From Eubacteriaceae bacterium CHKCI004 (GTDB taxonomy: Bacteria > Bacillota > Clostridia > Lachnospirales > Lachnospiraceae), in assembly GCA_900016875.1 (NCBI GenBank), contig FCNR01000036.1, forward strand, positions 1 through 64,000: a stretch of DNA of 64,000 nt. The letters are read 5' to 3'. The stretch's first letter is position 1. Each line of letters begins with the position of its first letter. A program made the position numbers and the translations under genes. This document shows, piece by piece, positions 1 to 7,607 of this stretch. The notes under the pieces are model-generated. The model did no database searches. It was not told the DNA's origin and was given only the letters and a program-made list of their open reading frames with translations.

Positions 1-701
1 CTTCTTCTCTGGGCGGTCAGAACCTTGTAACCTTTGAGGAACTTTACGACCTTTCCAATGAGGACGAGCCTGTAAAGGTGGCAGAACACAAGGACATTGA
101 CGACGAGGGACAGACGGTGCTTATCACAGAGCGTATCATCTCTATCCATACCACAGCGACCAGCGAGGACGGAAAGAAAGAGATTGAAGCAGGAAAAGAC
201 GTGACAATCATTGATACTGTTACCCTTGACGGATTGGAAATCGGCACAAAGTATCAGCTCAAAGGCTGGCAGATGATTAAGGACGAAAACGCCGAGCTTA
301 TCATCAATGGTGAACGTGTCGAGAACGACTATACCTTTACTGCCGACAGTGAAAGCATGGAAGTCCAGATTGCCTTTACATTCGACGCTTCCAAGCTGGG
401 CGGGAAAGAGCTTGTGACCTTTGAGGAATTATACGATTTGAGCAATCCAGACGAACCGACTAAGGTTACAGAGCATAAGGACATTGAGGACGACGGGCAG
501 ACGGTGACAATCACAGAAGTACCAGAAACGCCAGAAGAACCAACAGAGCCAGAACAGCCGACCACACCAGATACACCGAGCAAGACAACGGACGCTCCAA
601 AGACAGGTGATAATACAAATATTGCCTTATTCTTAGGGTTTCTTGTTCTTTCTGGTGCAGGCGTGGCAGGAACATACTTCTTCAAGCGTAGACGTTCCTA
701 A
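1..701 (+). CDS. VaFE-repeat cell-wall-anchored surface protein (5' partial)
   Basis: This is the C-terminal part of a large surface protein; the reading frame is already open at base 3. Two copies of a repeat of about 129 residues are visible: the block beginning at base 9 (LGG..LVTFEELYDL) recurs at base 396, and each copy ends in EHKDI(D/E)D(E/D)GQTV. This matches VaFE/Cna-B-like stalk domains. A Pro/Thr-rich linker follows, then a sortase-type signal (APKTGD, a variant of LPxTG), a hydrophobic helix and an RRR tail. Such proteins sit at the left end of many Lachnospiraceae Tn916-like elements and probably help mating-pair contact or adhesion; that role is inference. Confidence 0.85.
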   Translation, partial: SSLGGQNLVTFEELYDLSNEDEPVKVAEHKDIDDEGQTVLITERIISIHTTATSEDGKKEIEAGKDVTIIDTVTLDGLEIGTKYQLKGWQMIKDENAELIINGERVENDYTFTADSESMEVQIAFTFDASKLGGKELVTFEELYDLSNPDEPTKVTEHKDIEDDGQTVTITEVPETPEEPTEPEQPTTPDTPSKTTDAPKTGDNTNIALFLGFLVLSGAGVAGTYFFKRRRS

Positions 702-784
702 TCGGGCGGTCTGCTTATGATGATGAAGAAATCCCGTTCCCCGCCGTATGGATTTGTAACAGGAAATAAAAATCTAAACTGTTC

Positions 785-856
785 CTTTTCTGTTCTTCTG
801 CTTGCAGATCAACGGAAAAGAACAGTCCACTAGGGGCGCGGGGAGTGTAGCTCCCC
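785..856. other. Two hairpins in the leader of the YdcP-like genes
   Basis: CTGTTCTT (790-797) pairs with AAGAACAG (818-825) and encloses GCAGATCA. GGGGAG (840-845) pairs with CTCCCC (851-856). They lie in the 190-base gap before the first ydcP-like gene. They may terminate or attenuate read-through from the surface protein gene, though no clear T-run follows. Related GCAGATCA-containing hairpins occur at 16174 and 17009. Confidence 0.4.
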
Positions 857-891
857 ACATATCAATGACAGAAAGAAATGAGGTAGAACAC

Positions 892-1218
892 ATGAAATTA
901 AAATATATCGTGCCAAATATGGCACAGACATTTGGAAATTTGGAGTTTGCAGGAGAAAATGACGTAGAGCAACAGCGTGTCAATGGTCGCTTTGTCCCCG
1001 TGACGAGAAGCTATAACCTGTATTCCGACATTCAGAGAGCCGACGACATTATCGTGGTGCTTCCCGCAAAGGCTGGGGAGAAGCGTTTCAAGTATGAGCA
1101 GAAAGTAAAGCTCATCAATCCTAAGATTACCGCCGAGGGAAAGAACGTGCGAGGTCGTGGCTACACCAACTATATCTTAACTGCTGATGATATGCTTCCA
1201 GCCGAGGAAAGCAAGTAA
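892..1218 (+). CDS. YdcP-family protein (DUF961), first copy
   Basis: A 108-residue protein of the YdcP/DUF961 family, found at the head of Tn916 (Orf22/Orf23) and ICEBs1 transfer operons. In ICEBs1, helPr is of this family and helps the helicase process element DNA during rolling-circle replication. Visible family signs are an N-terminal segment ending in FGNLEFAG, a central VKLINPKITAEG stretch and a C-terminal YILTADDM. I chose ATG 892 (MKLKYIVPN) because an in-frame upstream start would add residues with no family match. The next gene is a diverged copy 16 bases downstream, so the two form a co-transcribed pair. Confidence 0.85.
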   Translation: MKLKYIVPNMAQTFGNLEFAGENDVEQQRVNGRFVPVTRSYNLYSDIQRADDIIVVLPAKAGEKRFKYEQKVKLINPKITAEGKNVRGRGYTNYILTADDMLPAEESK

Positions 1219-1234
1219 AGGGGGATAACAGATT

Positions 1235-1621
1235 ATGAGATTAGCGAATGGAATTGTGTTAGATAAGGAAAAGACGTTTGGAGTGCTGAAATTCTCCGCA
1301 TTAAGACATGAAGTGCGAGTAGAGAATGAGGACGGGACAACCAGCGAGGAAATCAAGCGTAGAACTTACGATTTGAAGTGCAGTCAGCAGGAACGCACGA
1401 TACAGGTATCTATCCCAGCAGAAATCCCTGTCAAGGACTATCCGTATAACGCTGAGGTGGAGCTTATCAACCCTGTTGCCGATACCGTGGCAAACGCCAA
1501 CTACCGAGGGGCAGACGTGGAATGGTACATCAAGGCAGACGATATTGTGCTGAAAAATAAAGGCGGTCAGCCCGCAGGCAATCCGCAGAACCACGCTCCG
1601 CAGGGACAGCAGAAAAAATAA
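1235..1621 (+). CDS. YdcP-family protein (DUF961), second copy
   Basis: A 128-residue second member of the YdcP/DUF961 family, behind a strong ribosome binding site (AAAGGGGG). It shares the family layout with its neighbour: LDKEKTFGVLKFSALRHEVRV, a central VELINPVADTVANANYRG and a C-terminal WYIKADDIVLK. It ends in a Gln/Pro/Asn-rich tail (PQNHAPQGQQKK) that is probably disordered. By analogy with ICEBs1 HelP it may support replication of element DNA after nicking; that is inference from family and position. It precedes the coupling ATPase, with one small gene between. Confidence 0.85.
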   Translation: MRLANGIVLDKEKTFGVLKFSALRHEVRVENEDGTTSEEIKRRTYDLKCSQQERTIQVSIPAEIPVKDYPYNAEVELINPVADTVANANYRGADVEWYIKADDIVLKNKGGQPAGNPQNHAPQGQQKK

Positions 1622-1704
1622 TTAGCAAAACATATTTTCATTGTAGATGATATGGAATAGAGATATAATGAGCTTATAAATTACGATTTTGGAGGTGCTG
1701 GTAA

Positions 1705-1902
1705 ATGCGTAAATGTATTCGCTGTGGCAGTGAAATGAAAGAAAATTGTGCTGTTAAAGTTGAGGGAGCTGGTTATGGTATCGTTTTATCATCAGATGAA
1801 AACAAATTATTTGGTGGAAGAATGGGTAAACCTAAAGTGGCTATCTGCCCTAAATGTGGCGAGGTATCTATTTACATTGAAGATGTTGAAAAGCTCAAAT
1901 AA
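1705..1902 (+). CDS. Small zinc-ribbon protein
   Basis: A 65-residue protein with two Cys pairs, CIRC near residue 4 and CPKC near residue 49, the usual arrangement of a zinc ribbon. Between them is a predicted beta-rich segment (GAGYGIVLSSDENKLFGG). The start is ATG 1705 behind GGAGG. It is more A/T-rich than the YdcP and FtsK-like genes on each side and is followed by its own terminator, so it looks like an insertion into the transfer operon. It may bind nucleic acid or only carry structural zinc. I cannot assign a function. Confidence 0.7.
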   Translation: MRKCIRCGSEMKENCAVKVEGAGYGIVLSSDENKLFGGRMGKPKVAICPKCGEVSIYIEDVEKLK

Positions 1903-1937
1903 CTATTGATTTTCAATCTATATCCAGTATTACACGA

Positions 1938-1968
1938 AGCGGTTAGTCTTTACGATTGACCGCTTTTT
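1938..1968 (+). terminator. Terminator-like hairpin after zinc-ribbon gene
   Basis: AGCGGTTAGTC (1938-1948) pairs with GATTGACCGCT (1954-1964), with two G-U-type wobbles and one mismatch, and runs into TTTTT. It stands directly before the ribosome binding site of the coupling ATPase. A very similar element is found at 6207-6241. Confidence 0.65.
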
Positions 1969-1990
1969 CCATATCCAGAAAGGGGTGTTT

Positions 1991-3370
1991 ATGAACATAT
2001 TGAAATACAAGGGAAAGCGTATCAGAGCCAGCGACAAGAACCTTGTGTACCGTTTCTGCATAGGTACGCTCCTGCTCCTGTTCGTGGCGGTTCTCCTGCT
2101 ACTGAACATGGGACAGCTCCTGCGTACCGATTGGGAACATTTCAGTTTACTTGATAATGGGCTGACGCTTTCTACATACAACTTCATAACCATAGGGATA
2201 GCGACTGGTGTTTGTACATTGGTCGCTTTTCTTTATTACCGCTTTCGCTATGACAGCTTCAAGAAGCTATTACACCGCCAAAAGCTCTCCCGCATGATAC
2301 TGGACAATAAGTGGTATGAAGCACAGACCGTACAGGACAGCGGTTTTTTCACTGACCTGCAGAGCAGATCAAGGGAAAAAATCGTCTGGTTTCCTAAAAT
2401 CTATTATCAGATGGACACGGGCTTGCTCCATATCCGCTGTGAAATCTCTTTGGGAAAGTATCAAGACCAGCTCCTTAGACTGGAAGATAAGCTGGAAAGC
2501 GGTCTTTACTGTGAGCTGACCGACAAGACGCTCCATGACGGCTATATCGAATACACCCTGCTCTATGACATGATAGCGAACCGTATCACGATTGACGAGG
2601 TAAAGGCTGAAAACGGGGGCTTGCGTCTGATGAAGAACCTTACATGGGAATACGACGCACTCCCTCACGCCCTCATCTGTGGCGGGACTGGCGGTGGAAA
2701 GACCTATTTCCTGCTGACAATCATTGAAGCCCTCTTGCAGACCAACGCCCAGCTTTACATCTTAGACCCTAAGAACGCTGACCTTGCGGACTTGGGTACG
2801 GTCATGGATAACGTGTACCACACCAAAGAAGATATGATTGAATGTGTCAATGCGTTCTATGAGGGCATGGTACAGCGAAGCGAGGAAATGAAGCGCCACC
2901 CAGACTATAAGACGGGCGAGAACTATGCCTATCTGGGATTACCGCCCTGCTTCCTTATCTTTGACGAGTATGTGGCGTTTTTGGAAATGCTGGGGACAAA
3001 GGAAAGCATAAGCCTTTTAAGCCAGCTAAAGAAAATCGTCATGCTTGGCAGACAGGCGGGCTATTTTCTCATTGTTGCCTGCCAGCGACCCGACGCAAAG
3101 TATTTTTCAGACGGTATCAGAGATAACTTCAACTTCCGTGTGGGCTTGGGGCGTATCAGCGAGCTAGGCTACGGTATGCTTTTCGGAAGCGACGTAAAGA
3201 AACAGTTCTTCCAGAAGCGTATCAAAGGACGTGGCTATTGTGATGTGGGAACGAGCGTCATATCGGAGTTTTACACTCCCCTTGTTCCAAAGGAGCATGA
3301 TTTTTTACAGACTATCGGCTCTCTTGCACTGGCAAGACAAACCGTATCAGATGAACGAAAGGAGAATTGA
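1991..3370 (+). CDS. FtsK/SpoIIIE-type coupling ATPase (Tn916 Orf21-like)
   Basis: This is the conjugative coupling protein, an FtsK/SpoIIIE-family ATPase that links the relaxase-DNA complex to the secretion channel (Orf21 in Tn916, ConQ in ICEBs1, TcpA in pCW3). Two membrane helices lie near residues 22-41 and 55-75. The Walker A motif GGTGGGKTY starts near residue 231, and the Walker B strand (CFLIFDEY) is near residue 320. ATG 1991 has AAAGGGG five bases upstream; a GTG two codons earlier sits inside that site and is less likely. It lies just upstream of oriT, as in Tn916. Confidence 0.92.
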   Translation: MNILKYKGKRIRASDKNLVYRFCIGTLLLLFVAVLLLLNMGQLLRTDWEHFSLLDNGLTLSTYNFITIGIATGVCTLVAFLYYRFRYDSFKKLLHRQKLSRMILDNKWYEAQTVQDSGFFTDLQSRSREKIVWFPKIYYQMDTGLLHIRCEISLGKYQDQLLRLEDKLESGLYCELTDKTLHDGYIEYTLLYDMIANRITIDEVKAENGGLRLMKNLTWEYDALPHALICGGTGGGKTYFLLTIIEALLQTNAQLYILDPKNADLADLGTVMDNVYHTKEDMIECVNAFYEGMVQRSEEMKRHPDYKTGENYAYLGLPPCFLIFDEYVAFLEMLGTKESISLLSQLKKIVMLGRQAGYFLIVACQRPDAKYFSDGIRDNFNFRVGLGRISELGYGMLFGSDVKKQFFQKRIKGRGYCDVGTSVISEFYTPLVPKEHDFLQTIGSLALARQTVSDERKEN

Positions 3371-3377
3371 AGAATTT

Positions 3378-3782
3378 ATGGGATTTTTAGAAATGGGTTA
3401 CAGCGACCCTAACACTGATTTTCATGTTGAGGGTGTCTGCGTAGACTTTGACCGCTTTCTTGCGGACTTGGAAAGTGTCGCTGGCACGACTGATGATAAA
3501 TGCGAGGAATTTCCGACAGAAGCCTATCATGCACGCATGGAAGATATTCTGACAGAAGCGGGGCTTGGGAGATTGAAACTTCCGTTGCTTTTTTCCTTTG
3601 TGCTGGACGAATGGCTTTCCATTCATGGGTTCAACTACCGCTTTACGTTCCTTGTGGTGGATAATGATTTTTTCAGACAGATATACCATGAATATGAGAT
3701 TGACAAAGAGATTGTCAGAAAATGCCTTTCTGCCGATACCGACGTTATCGTAGTTTATACGGGCATGACAAGGATAGACTGA
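3378..3782 (+). CDS. Conserved hypothetical protein between coupling ATPase and oriT
   Basis: A protein of about 134 residues that I do not recognise. It is acidic, predicted cytoplasmic and has no membrane helix. Features seen are an N-terminal GFLEMGYSDPNTDFHVEG, an aromatic centre (HGFNYRFTFLVVDNDFF) and a C-terminal DTDVIVVYTGMTRID. Start choice is uncertain: ATG 3378 is given, but ATG 3351 is in frame and would overlap the ATPase gene by 20 bases, while AAAGGAG at 3358 sits between them. Position suggests a role in transfer or in control at oriT; this is a guess. Confidence 0.6.
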   Translation: MGFLEMGYSDPNTDFHVEGVCVDFDRFLADLESVAGTTDDKCEEFPTEAYHARMEDILTEAGLGRLKLPLLFSFVLDEWLSIHGFNYRFTFLVVDNDFFRQIYHEYEIDKEIVRKCLSADTDVIVVYTGMTRID

Positions 3783-3788
3783 ACCACT

Positions 3789-3893
3789 GACGACTTTCAC
3801 GGTCAGCTTTAGCGTCAGACCGTGGAAGTCGTCCTGTGGAGCAGGGCTTGCCCTGCTCCACGAAAGAAGCCCCTCGGTATCTAACAGAGGGGC
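3789..3893 (+). other. oriT: Putative origin of transfer (oriT) with three hairpins
   Basis: The 220-base gap between the coupling ATPase region and the relaxase gene holds three inverted repeats in a row: 3789-3804 with 3818-3833 (16-bp arms, one wobble), 3836-3847 with 3850-3861 (perfect 12-bp arms) and GCCCCTC 3870-3876 with GAGGGGC 3887-3893. The third has loop bases ending in CTAACA. It closely resembles the Tn916/ICEBs1 nick-site hairpin, a C-run, a loop containing GCTAACA and a G-run, and it sits at the same place. The nick is therefore expected in or next to the CTAACAGAGG half. Confidence 0.8.
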
Positions 3894-4006
3894 ACAATTC
3901 CGCTGGAAACTACGGTCAAAAAGTCTGGAAATCCCGCTAGGCATAAGGGTTTTCCCTCACTCATGGCTGACTGTGACAATCGGCGGAAAATATCACACTT
4001 TCACGA

Positions 4007-5212
4007 TTGGGGGTATGCAGGCTGAATGAAAGCACCTTTATAACCGCCTTGAAAGAGAAACGCCTATCTTACGGCGTATCCCAGACAAGGCTTGCAATCA
4101 TGGCTGGTATCAGCCGTGAACACTTGAACCGTATCGAAGCGGGAAAGGTCAAGCTCACAGACGATATGCAGGACAAGCTCATGGAAGCCGTCGAGAAATT
4201 CAATCCCGACGCTCCCATGTTCCTGCTGTTCGACTATGTGCGTATCCGTTTCCCCACGCTGGATATACAGCACGTTATCAGAGATATATTGAAGCTCAAC
4301 ATGGACTATATGCTCCATGAGGACTACGGACACTACAAGTACACAGAGCATTACTATCTGGGTGATGTGTTCGTCTATACTTCACAGGACGAGGAAAAAG
4401 GCACGCTTCTGGAACTGAAAGGAAAAGGCTGTCGCCAGTTTGAAAGCTATCTGCTGGCACAGGGGCGTAGCTGGTACGACTTCCTCATGGACGCACTCAT
4501 TGAGGGCGGTGTGATGAAACGCCTTGACCTTGCGATTAACGACAGGGCGGGCATACTGGATATTCCAGATCTGACCGCCAAATGCAACCGTGAGGAATGT
4601 GTTTCCCTGTTCCGCTCTTTCAAGTCCTATGCTTCGGGCGAGCTGGTGAAGCACAACGAGCAGGACAAGGCGGGCATGGGACACACGCTGTATATCGGCT
4701 CTCTGAAATCGGAAGTCTACTTCTGCTGTTATGAGAAGAACTACGAGCAGTACGCAAAGCTGGGAATACCGCTTGAGGAAGCTCCGATAAAGAACCGCTT
4801 CGAGATACGACTGAAAGATGAAAGAGCCTATTATGCCGTCCGTGAACTGCTGACCCATTATGACGCAGAACAGACGGCATTTTCTATCATCAATCACTAT
4901 ATCCGCTTCGTGGACAGAGAACCAGAGAAGCGAAAGACAGACTGGAAGCTCAATGACCGCTGGGCGTGGTTTATCGGGAAAGACCGCCCGCCTGTCAAGC
5001 TGACAACAGACCCAGAGCCTTACACGCTGGAAAGGACGCTGGGCTGGATAAGCCGACAGGTCGCCCCTACGCTGAAAATGCTGAAAAAGATAGACGCTGG
5101 CAACAGCACAAGCTATCTGAAAGAGATTGAGGACAACGCAAAGCTGACGGAAAAGCACTTGCAGATAATCAGACAGCAGACAGCGGACACAGAGGAGCTT
5201 ATCACAGAGTAA
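4007..5212 (+). CDS. mobT: MobT-family relaxase (Tn916 Orf20-like)
   Basis: A 401-residue relaxase of the MobT/Rep_trans type (Orf20 of Tn916, NicK of ICEBs1), which nicks oriT and starts rolling-circle transfer and replication. Residues about 8-60 form an XRE-like helix-turn-helix (RLSYGVSQTRLAIMAGISRE). The remainder is the Rep_trans-type initiator domain, with the conserved RLDLAINDRAG segment and a C-terminal region rich in charged residues. The start is uncertain: TTG 4007 opens the frame, and CTG 4022 lies behind a GGGGG run. oriT is immediately upstream. Confidence 0.88.
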   Translation: MGVCRLNESTFITALKEKRLSYGVSQTRLAIMAGISREHLNRIEAGKVKLTDDMQDKLMEAVEKFNPDAPMFLLFDYVRIRFPTLDIQHVIRDILKLNMDYMLHEDYGHYKYTEHYYLGDVFVYTSQDEEKGTLLELKGKGCRQFESYLLAQGRSWYDFLMDALIEGGVMKRLDLAINDRAGILDIPDLTAKCNREECVSLFRSFKSYASGELVKHNEQDKAGMGHTLYIGSLKSEVYFCCYEKNYEQYAKLGIPLEEAPIKNRFEIRLKDERAYYAVRELLTHYDAEQTAFSIINHYIRFVDREPEKRKTDWKLNDRWAWFIGKDRPPVKLTTDPEPYTLERTLGWISRQVAPTLKMLKKIDAGNSTSYLKEIEDNAKLTEKHLQIIRQQTADTEELITE

Positions 5213-5227
5213 AGGAGAATTGAGATT

Positions 5228-5368
5228 ATGGCAGAACTTGTCAAGGACTTGGTGCTGGTATCGCTGGGAATGGGTATCGGTGTCGTCCTTATGTGTATCG
5301 CACAGGTCAGCAAAATGGCTGATGAAGAAATGGAAGAAATCAAAAAAGAAAGGATTGATAAAGAATGA
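5228..5368 (+). CDS. DUF3789-like small membrane protein
   Basis: A 46-residue protein with one hydrophobic helix (LVLVSLGMGIGVVLMCIAQV) followed by a charged tail ending in KKERIDKE. It matches the small DUF3789 proteins found next to the relaxase in Tn916-like elements. ATG 5228 has AAAGGAG upstream. The stop overlaps the ATG of the next gene by four bases (ATGA), so the two are translationally coupled. A part in the mating channel is inferred from neighbours only. Confidence 0.75.
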   Translation: MAELVKDLVLVSLGMGIGVVLMCIAQVSKMADEEMEEIKKERIDKE

Positions 5369-5586
5369 ATTTCGGACAGAATTTATACAACTGGTTTTTA
5401 AGCAACGCCCAGAGCTTGGTGCTTATGGCAATCGTGGTAATCGGTATCTACTTAGGATTTAAAAGAGAGTTTTCTAAGTTAATCGGCTTCCTTGTGATTG
5501 CCTTAATCGCTGTCGGGCTGGTATTCAATGCAGGCGGTGTCAAGGACGTGCTGTTAGAGCTGTTCAACCGTATCATTGGAGCGTAA
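5365..5586 (+). CDS. TcpD-family small membrane protein
   Basis: A 73-residue membrane protein of the TcpD family, known from clostridial plasmid pCW3 and Tn916-like elements as an accessory subunit of the transfer apparatus. Two hydrophobic helices are visible, near residues 15-32 (SLVLMAIVVIGIYLGF) and 38-56 (LIGFLVIALIAVGLVF), joined by a short basic KREFSK loop. A short amphipathic tail follows. It overlaps the preceding DUF3789-like gene by four bases and is separated from the next transfer gene by a lipoprotein gene that looks inserted. Confidence 0.8.
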   Translation: MNFGQNLYNWFLSNAQSLVLMAIVVIGIYLGFKREFSKLIGFLVIALIAVGLVFNAGGVKDVLLELFNRIIGA

Positions 5587-5777
5587 CAATCAGCAGTTTG
5601 CGGTCACGCAAACTTACCTGTCCCCCCTATGGGAGTTCGGGCATAGGGGGAATGAAAGGGGGTGACGGAATGGTACACAGATAAAAGATAGTCACGCTAT
5701 GAATTTCATTGAATGGCTGTTTTTTAGATGATATACTGTGAATATAGGAAAGATAAATCAGAGCTTGAGGAGGTAAT

Positions 5778-6173
5778 ATGCCTATGAAAAAATATATTTC
5801 TTTATTTTTGTGTTTTATTTGTATATTAGCTTTAGTTGCATGTGAAAAAAAAGCAGACCCTATTACGCTACCTCAGATAGACGATATTACATCTGTTGAT
5901 ATAACCGTCGGGGAAAACAAAGTAAATCATACAGATAAAGCTTGGATAAGTGAAATAATTTCAGATATTTCTAGTTCTGAACCTACTAGTAAGGAAAGCA
6001 TTCAAGATACTCCACAAGTTGAAAATTATATCAAAATTGATTTTCAGTTCAAAACAGGGACAAGTATCCTTTATGTATATGAGGACAGTAGTAAATACTA
6101 TATTGAACAGCCATATCAGGGAATTTATAAAACTGATAGTCAACTGTTCAAACGGTTACAAGAAACTAATTAA
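5778..6173 (+). CDS. Small lipoprotein, possibly DUF5301
   Basis: A 131-residue lipoprotein. The signal peptide (MKKYISLFLCFICILALVAC) ends in a lipobox Cys; the mature part is a single beta-rich domain with ITLPQIDDITSVDITVG and a C-terminal YYIEQPYQGIYK. The layout resembles DUF5301 proteins, but I hold that loosely. ATG 5778 lies behind AGGAGG; ATG 5784 is an alternative. The gene is clearly A/T-rich against the surrounding transfer genes and is followed by its own terminator, which marks it as a later insertion. It may be an entry-exclusion or immunity-like product; that is a guess. Confidence 0.65.
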   Translation: MPMKKYISLFLCFICILALVACEKKADPITLPQIDDITSVDITVGENKVNHTDKAWISEIISDISSSEPTSKESIQDTPQVENYIKIDFQFKTGTSILYVYEDSSKYYIEQPYQGIYKTDSQLFKRLQETN

Positions 6174-6206
6174 ATCCTACCTATAGCAATTTCATATCCC
6201 GACACA

Positions 6207-6241
6207 AAGCGGTTACTCCTTTGGAGATCAACCGCTTTTTC
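6207..6241 (+). terminator. Rho-independent terminator after lipoprotein gene
   Basis: AAGCGGTT (6207-6214) pairs with AACCGCTT (6230-6237), with an inner CTCC/GGAG stem, then a run of Ts to 6241. It sits 30 bases before the next transfer gene and closely resembles the hairpin at 1938. Confidence 0.8.
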
Positions 6242-6271
6242 TATACTCAAATTTCAGATTGGAGTGATTGA

Positions 6272-6508
6272 TTGAAAGATATTTTTACCGATATGCAGGC
6301 AAAAATCGGCTGTCCGTATCTCTCCGACCTGCCCTATTACAAGCGTGCGGTCTGGTTTGAGATGAAACGCCTTTGCCTGTCCGACTACCCTAAGAAACAG
6401 TTGGAAGATTTTTCACGCTATGTATTCGGCGTGCCTTACTCCGTCATACAGGAAGCGTTACAAAGAAAGGATGTGATGAAACATGGAAGAAATGCGTGTG
6501 CAGATTGA
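6272..6508 (+). CDS. Conserved small Tn916-family protein upstream of ardA
   Basis: A 78-residue hypothetical protein conserved in this element family just before ardA (position of Orf19 in Tn916). It has a helical, basic middle (YYKRAVWFEMKRLCLSDYPKKQLEDFSRYVFG) and no membrane helix or signal peptide. TTG 6272 is the start, with GGAG eight bases upstream. Its 3' end overlaps the following ardA by 26 bases. Function is unknown; co-transcription with the antirestriction genes is clear. Confidence 0.7.
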   Translation: MKDIFTDMQAKIGCPYLSDLPYYKRAVWFEMKRLCLSDYPKKQLEDFSRYVFGVPYSVIQEALQRKDVMKHGRNACAD

Positions 6509-6980
6509 AGCCAGAGAACCAACAGACGGAGAAATTCGTGCCTTTTGGTTCACCCTGCCTATCGACACAGAACAGGTAGAAGAACTGCTGGGGATTGATG
6601 TAGATACGGACTATTACTATATCACGGGTAAGGAGCTTCCCTTTGCTGATGAAGTGCAGGAAGATACCACCATTGAAAGGCTCGACGACCTGTACCATAC
6701 CTATGAAAGCCTACCCTCTGACTTGAAAGAGGACTACGGGGAGCTGATGTGCTATTTTACTGACCTTGATGAACTGCACCGATACAGAAACGACATCATT
6801 CATTATTCGTGGTGTAAGAACATGACGGACGTTGCCCGCCACATACTGAATAATGACCCAGACTTTACTTCCCTAAGTGAGAGTGTCACCCGCTATTTCG
6901 ATTATGAAGCCTACGGACAGTATCTTGACGACAACGGACGCTTTGTGGAAACCGACCACGGTATCTATGAGCTTCCGTAG
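6483..6980 (+). CDS. ardA: Antirestriction protein ArdA, copy 1
   Basis: A 165-residue ArdA, the acidic DNA mimic that blocks type I restriction enzymes as transferred DNA enters a new host (Orf18 in Tn916). It is strongly acidic throughout, as expected for a DNA mimic. Conserved features are the opening AFWFTLPID, TIERLDDLYHTYESLP in the middle and the C-terminal VTRYFDYEAYGQYL followed by ETDHGIYELP. ATG 6483 follows AAAGGAT. It is at full family length, and a second diverged ArdA follows after 15 bases. Confidence 0.9.
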   Translation: MEEMRVQIEAREPTDGEIRAFWFTLPIDTEQVEELLGIDVDTDYYYITGKELPFADEVQEDTTIERLDDLYHTYESLPSDLKEDYGELMCYFTDLDELHRYRNDIIHYSWCKNMTDVARHILNNDPDFTSLSESVTRYFDYEAYGQYLDDNGRFVETDHGIYELP

Positions 6981-6995
6981 AAAAGAGGTGTGCCT

Positions 6996-7499
6996 GTGGT
7001 TGACGACATGAGGGTGTATATCGCTAATCTTGGCAAGTACAATGAGGGCGAGCTTGTCGGGGACTGGTTCTCTTTCCCTATCGACGAGGAAGATGTTGCG
7101 GAGCGTATCGGGCTGAACAGCTATTATGAGGAATACGCTGTCCATGATACCGACAACTTCCCTATTGAAATCGGGGAGTATATCTCCATTGAAGAACTCA
7201 ACGAGATGTACGACATGATTTGTGAGCTTCCCGACTATATCACGGACGCTCTGGACGAGTTTGTTTCCTACTATGGAAGTCTGGAAGAAGTCTACGAGCA
7301 TAAGGACGAGATTTATTATTATCCTAATTGCGAGGATATGACCGACGTTGCCTATTACTTCATTGACGAATTGCAGGTATTGGGACAGATACCGCTACCG
7401 TTGCAGAACTATATCGACTATGAAGCATACGGCAGGGACTTATCCATAGAGGGGACATTCATTGAAACAAGCCGTGGGATATGCGAGATACCATATTAG
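6996..7499 (+). CDS. ardA: Antirestriction protein ArdA, copy 2
   Basis: A second, diverged ArdA of about 167 residues. It keeps the same landmarks as copy 1 (WFSFPIDEEDV, SIEELNEMYDMICELP, NYIDYEAYGRDL, ETSRGICEIPY) and is even more acidic. GTG 6996 is chosen because AAGAGG at 6982-6988 stands eight bases upstream; GTG 6990 would be too close to it. It ends next to a strong terminator (7501). Two ArdA copies may widen the range of restriction enzymes inhibited; this is inference. Confidence 0.9.
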   Translation: MVDDMRVYIANLGKYNEGELVGDWFSFPIDEEDVAERIGLNSYYEEYAVHDTDNFPIEIGEYISIEELNEMYDMICELPDYITDALDEFVSYYGSLEEVYEHKDEIYYYPNCEDMTDVAYYFIDELQVLGQIPLPLQNYIDYEAYGRDLSIEGTFIETSRGICEIPY

Positions 7500-7500
7500 A

Positions 7501-7545
7501 GCTGGCAGATCAGCGACAGGCAAGGTCGCTACTGACAGCTTTTTT
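7501..7545 (+). terminator. Strong terminator after the ardA pair
   Basis: The arm at 7501-7517 pairs with 7525-7539 (GTCGCTACTGACAGC) with a few mismatches, and TTTTTT follows. It would reduce transcription from the ardA genes into tcpE. Confidence 0.75.
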
Positions 7546-7550
7546 CTATC

Positions 7551-7580
7551 AAGGACAGTCTGAAAATGGCTGTCCTTTTC
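7551..7580 (+). terminator. Second hairpin before tcpE
   Basis: AAGGACAG (7551-7558) pairs perfectly with CTGTCCTT (7570-7577), followed by TTC. It stands directly behind the hairpin at 7501, so two terminator-like structures separate ardA from tcpE. Confidence 0.55.
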
Positions 7581-7607
7581 CATTACAACGAAAGGAGCTG
7601 AAACGAA

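Noticed and set aside
3231-3377. Longer 5' form of the hypothetical gene before oriT
   Set aside because: The first part overlaps the coupling ATPase gene and reads as its shifted frame; internal starts near 3351-3378 fit better.
4382-5158. Open frame of 258 codons on the - strand across the relaxase
   Set aside because: Antisense shadow of mobT without own ribosome site or recognisable domain.
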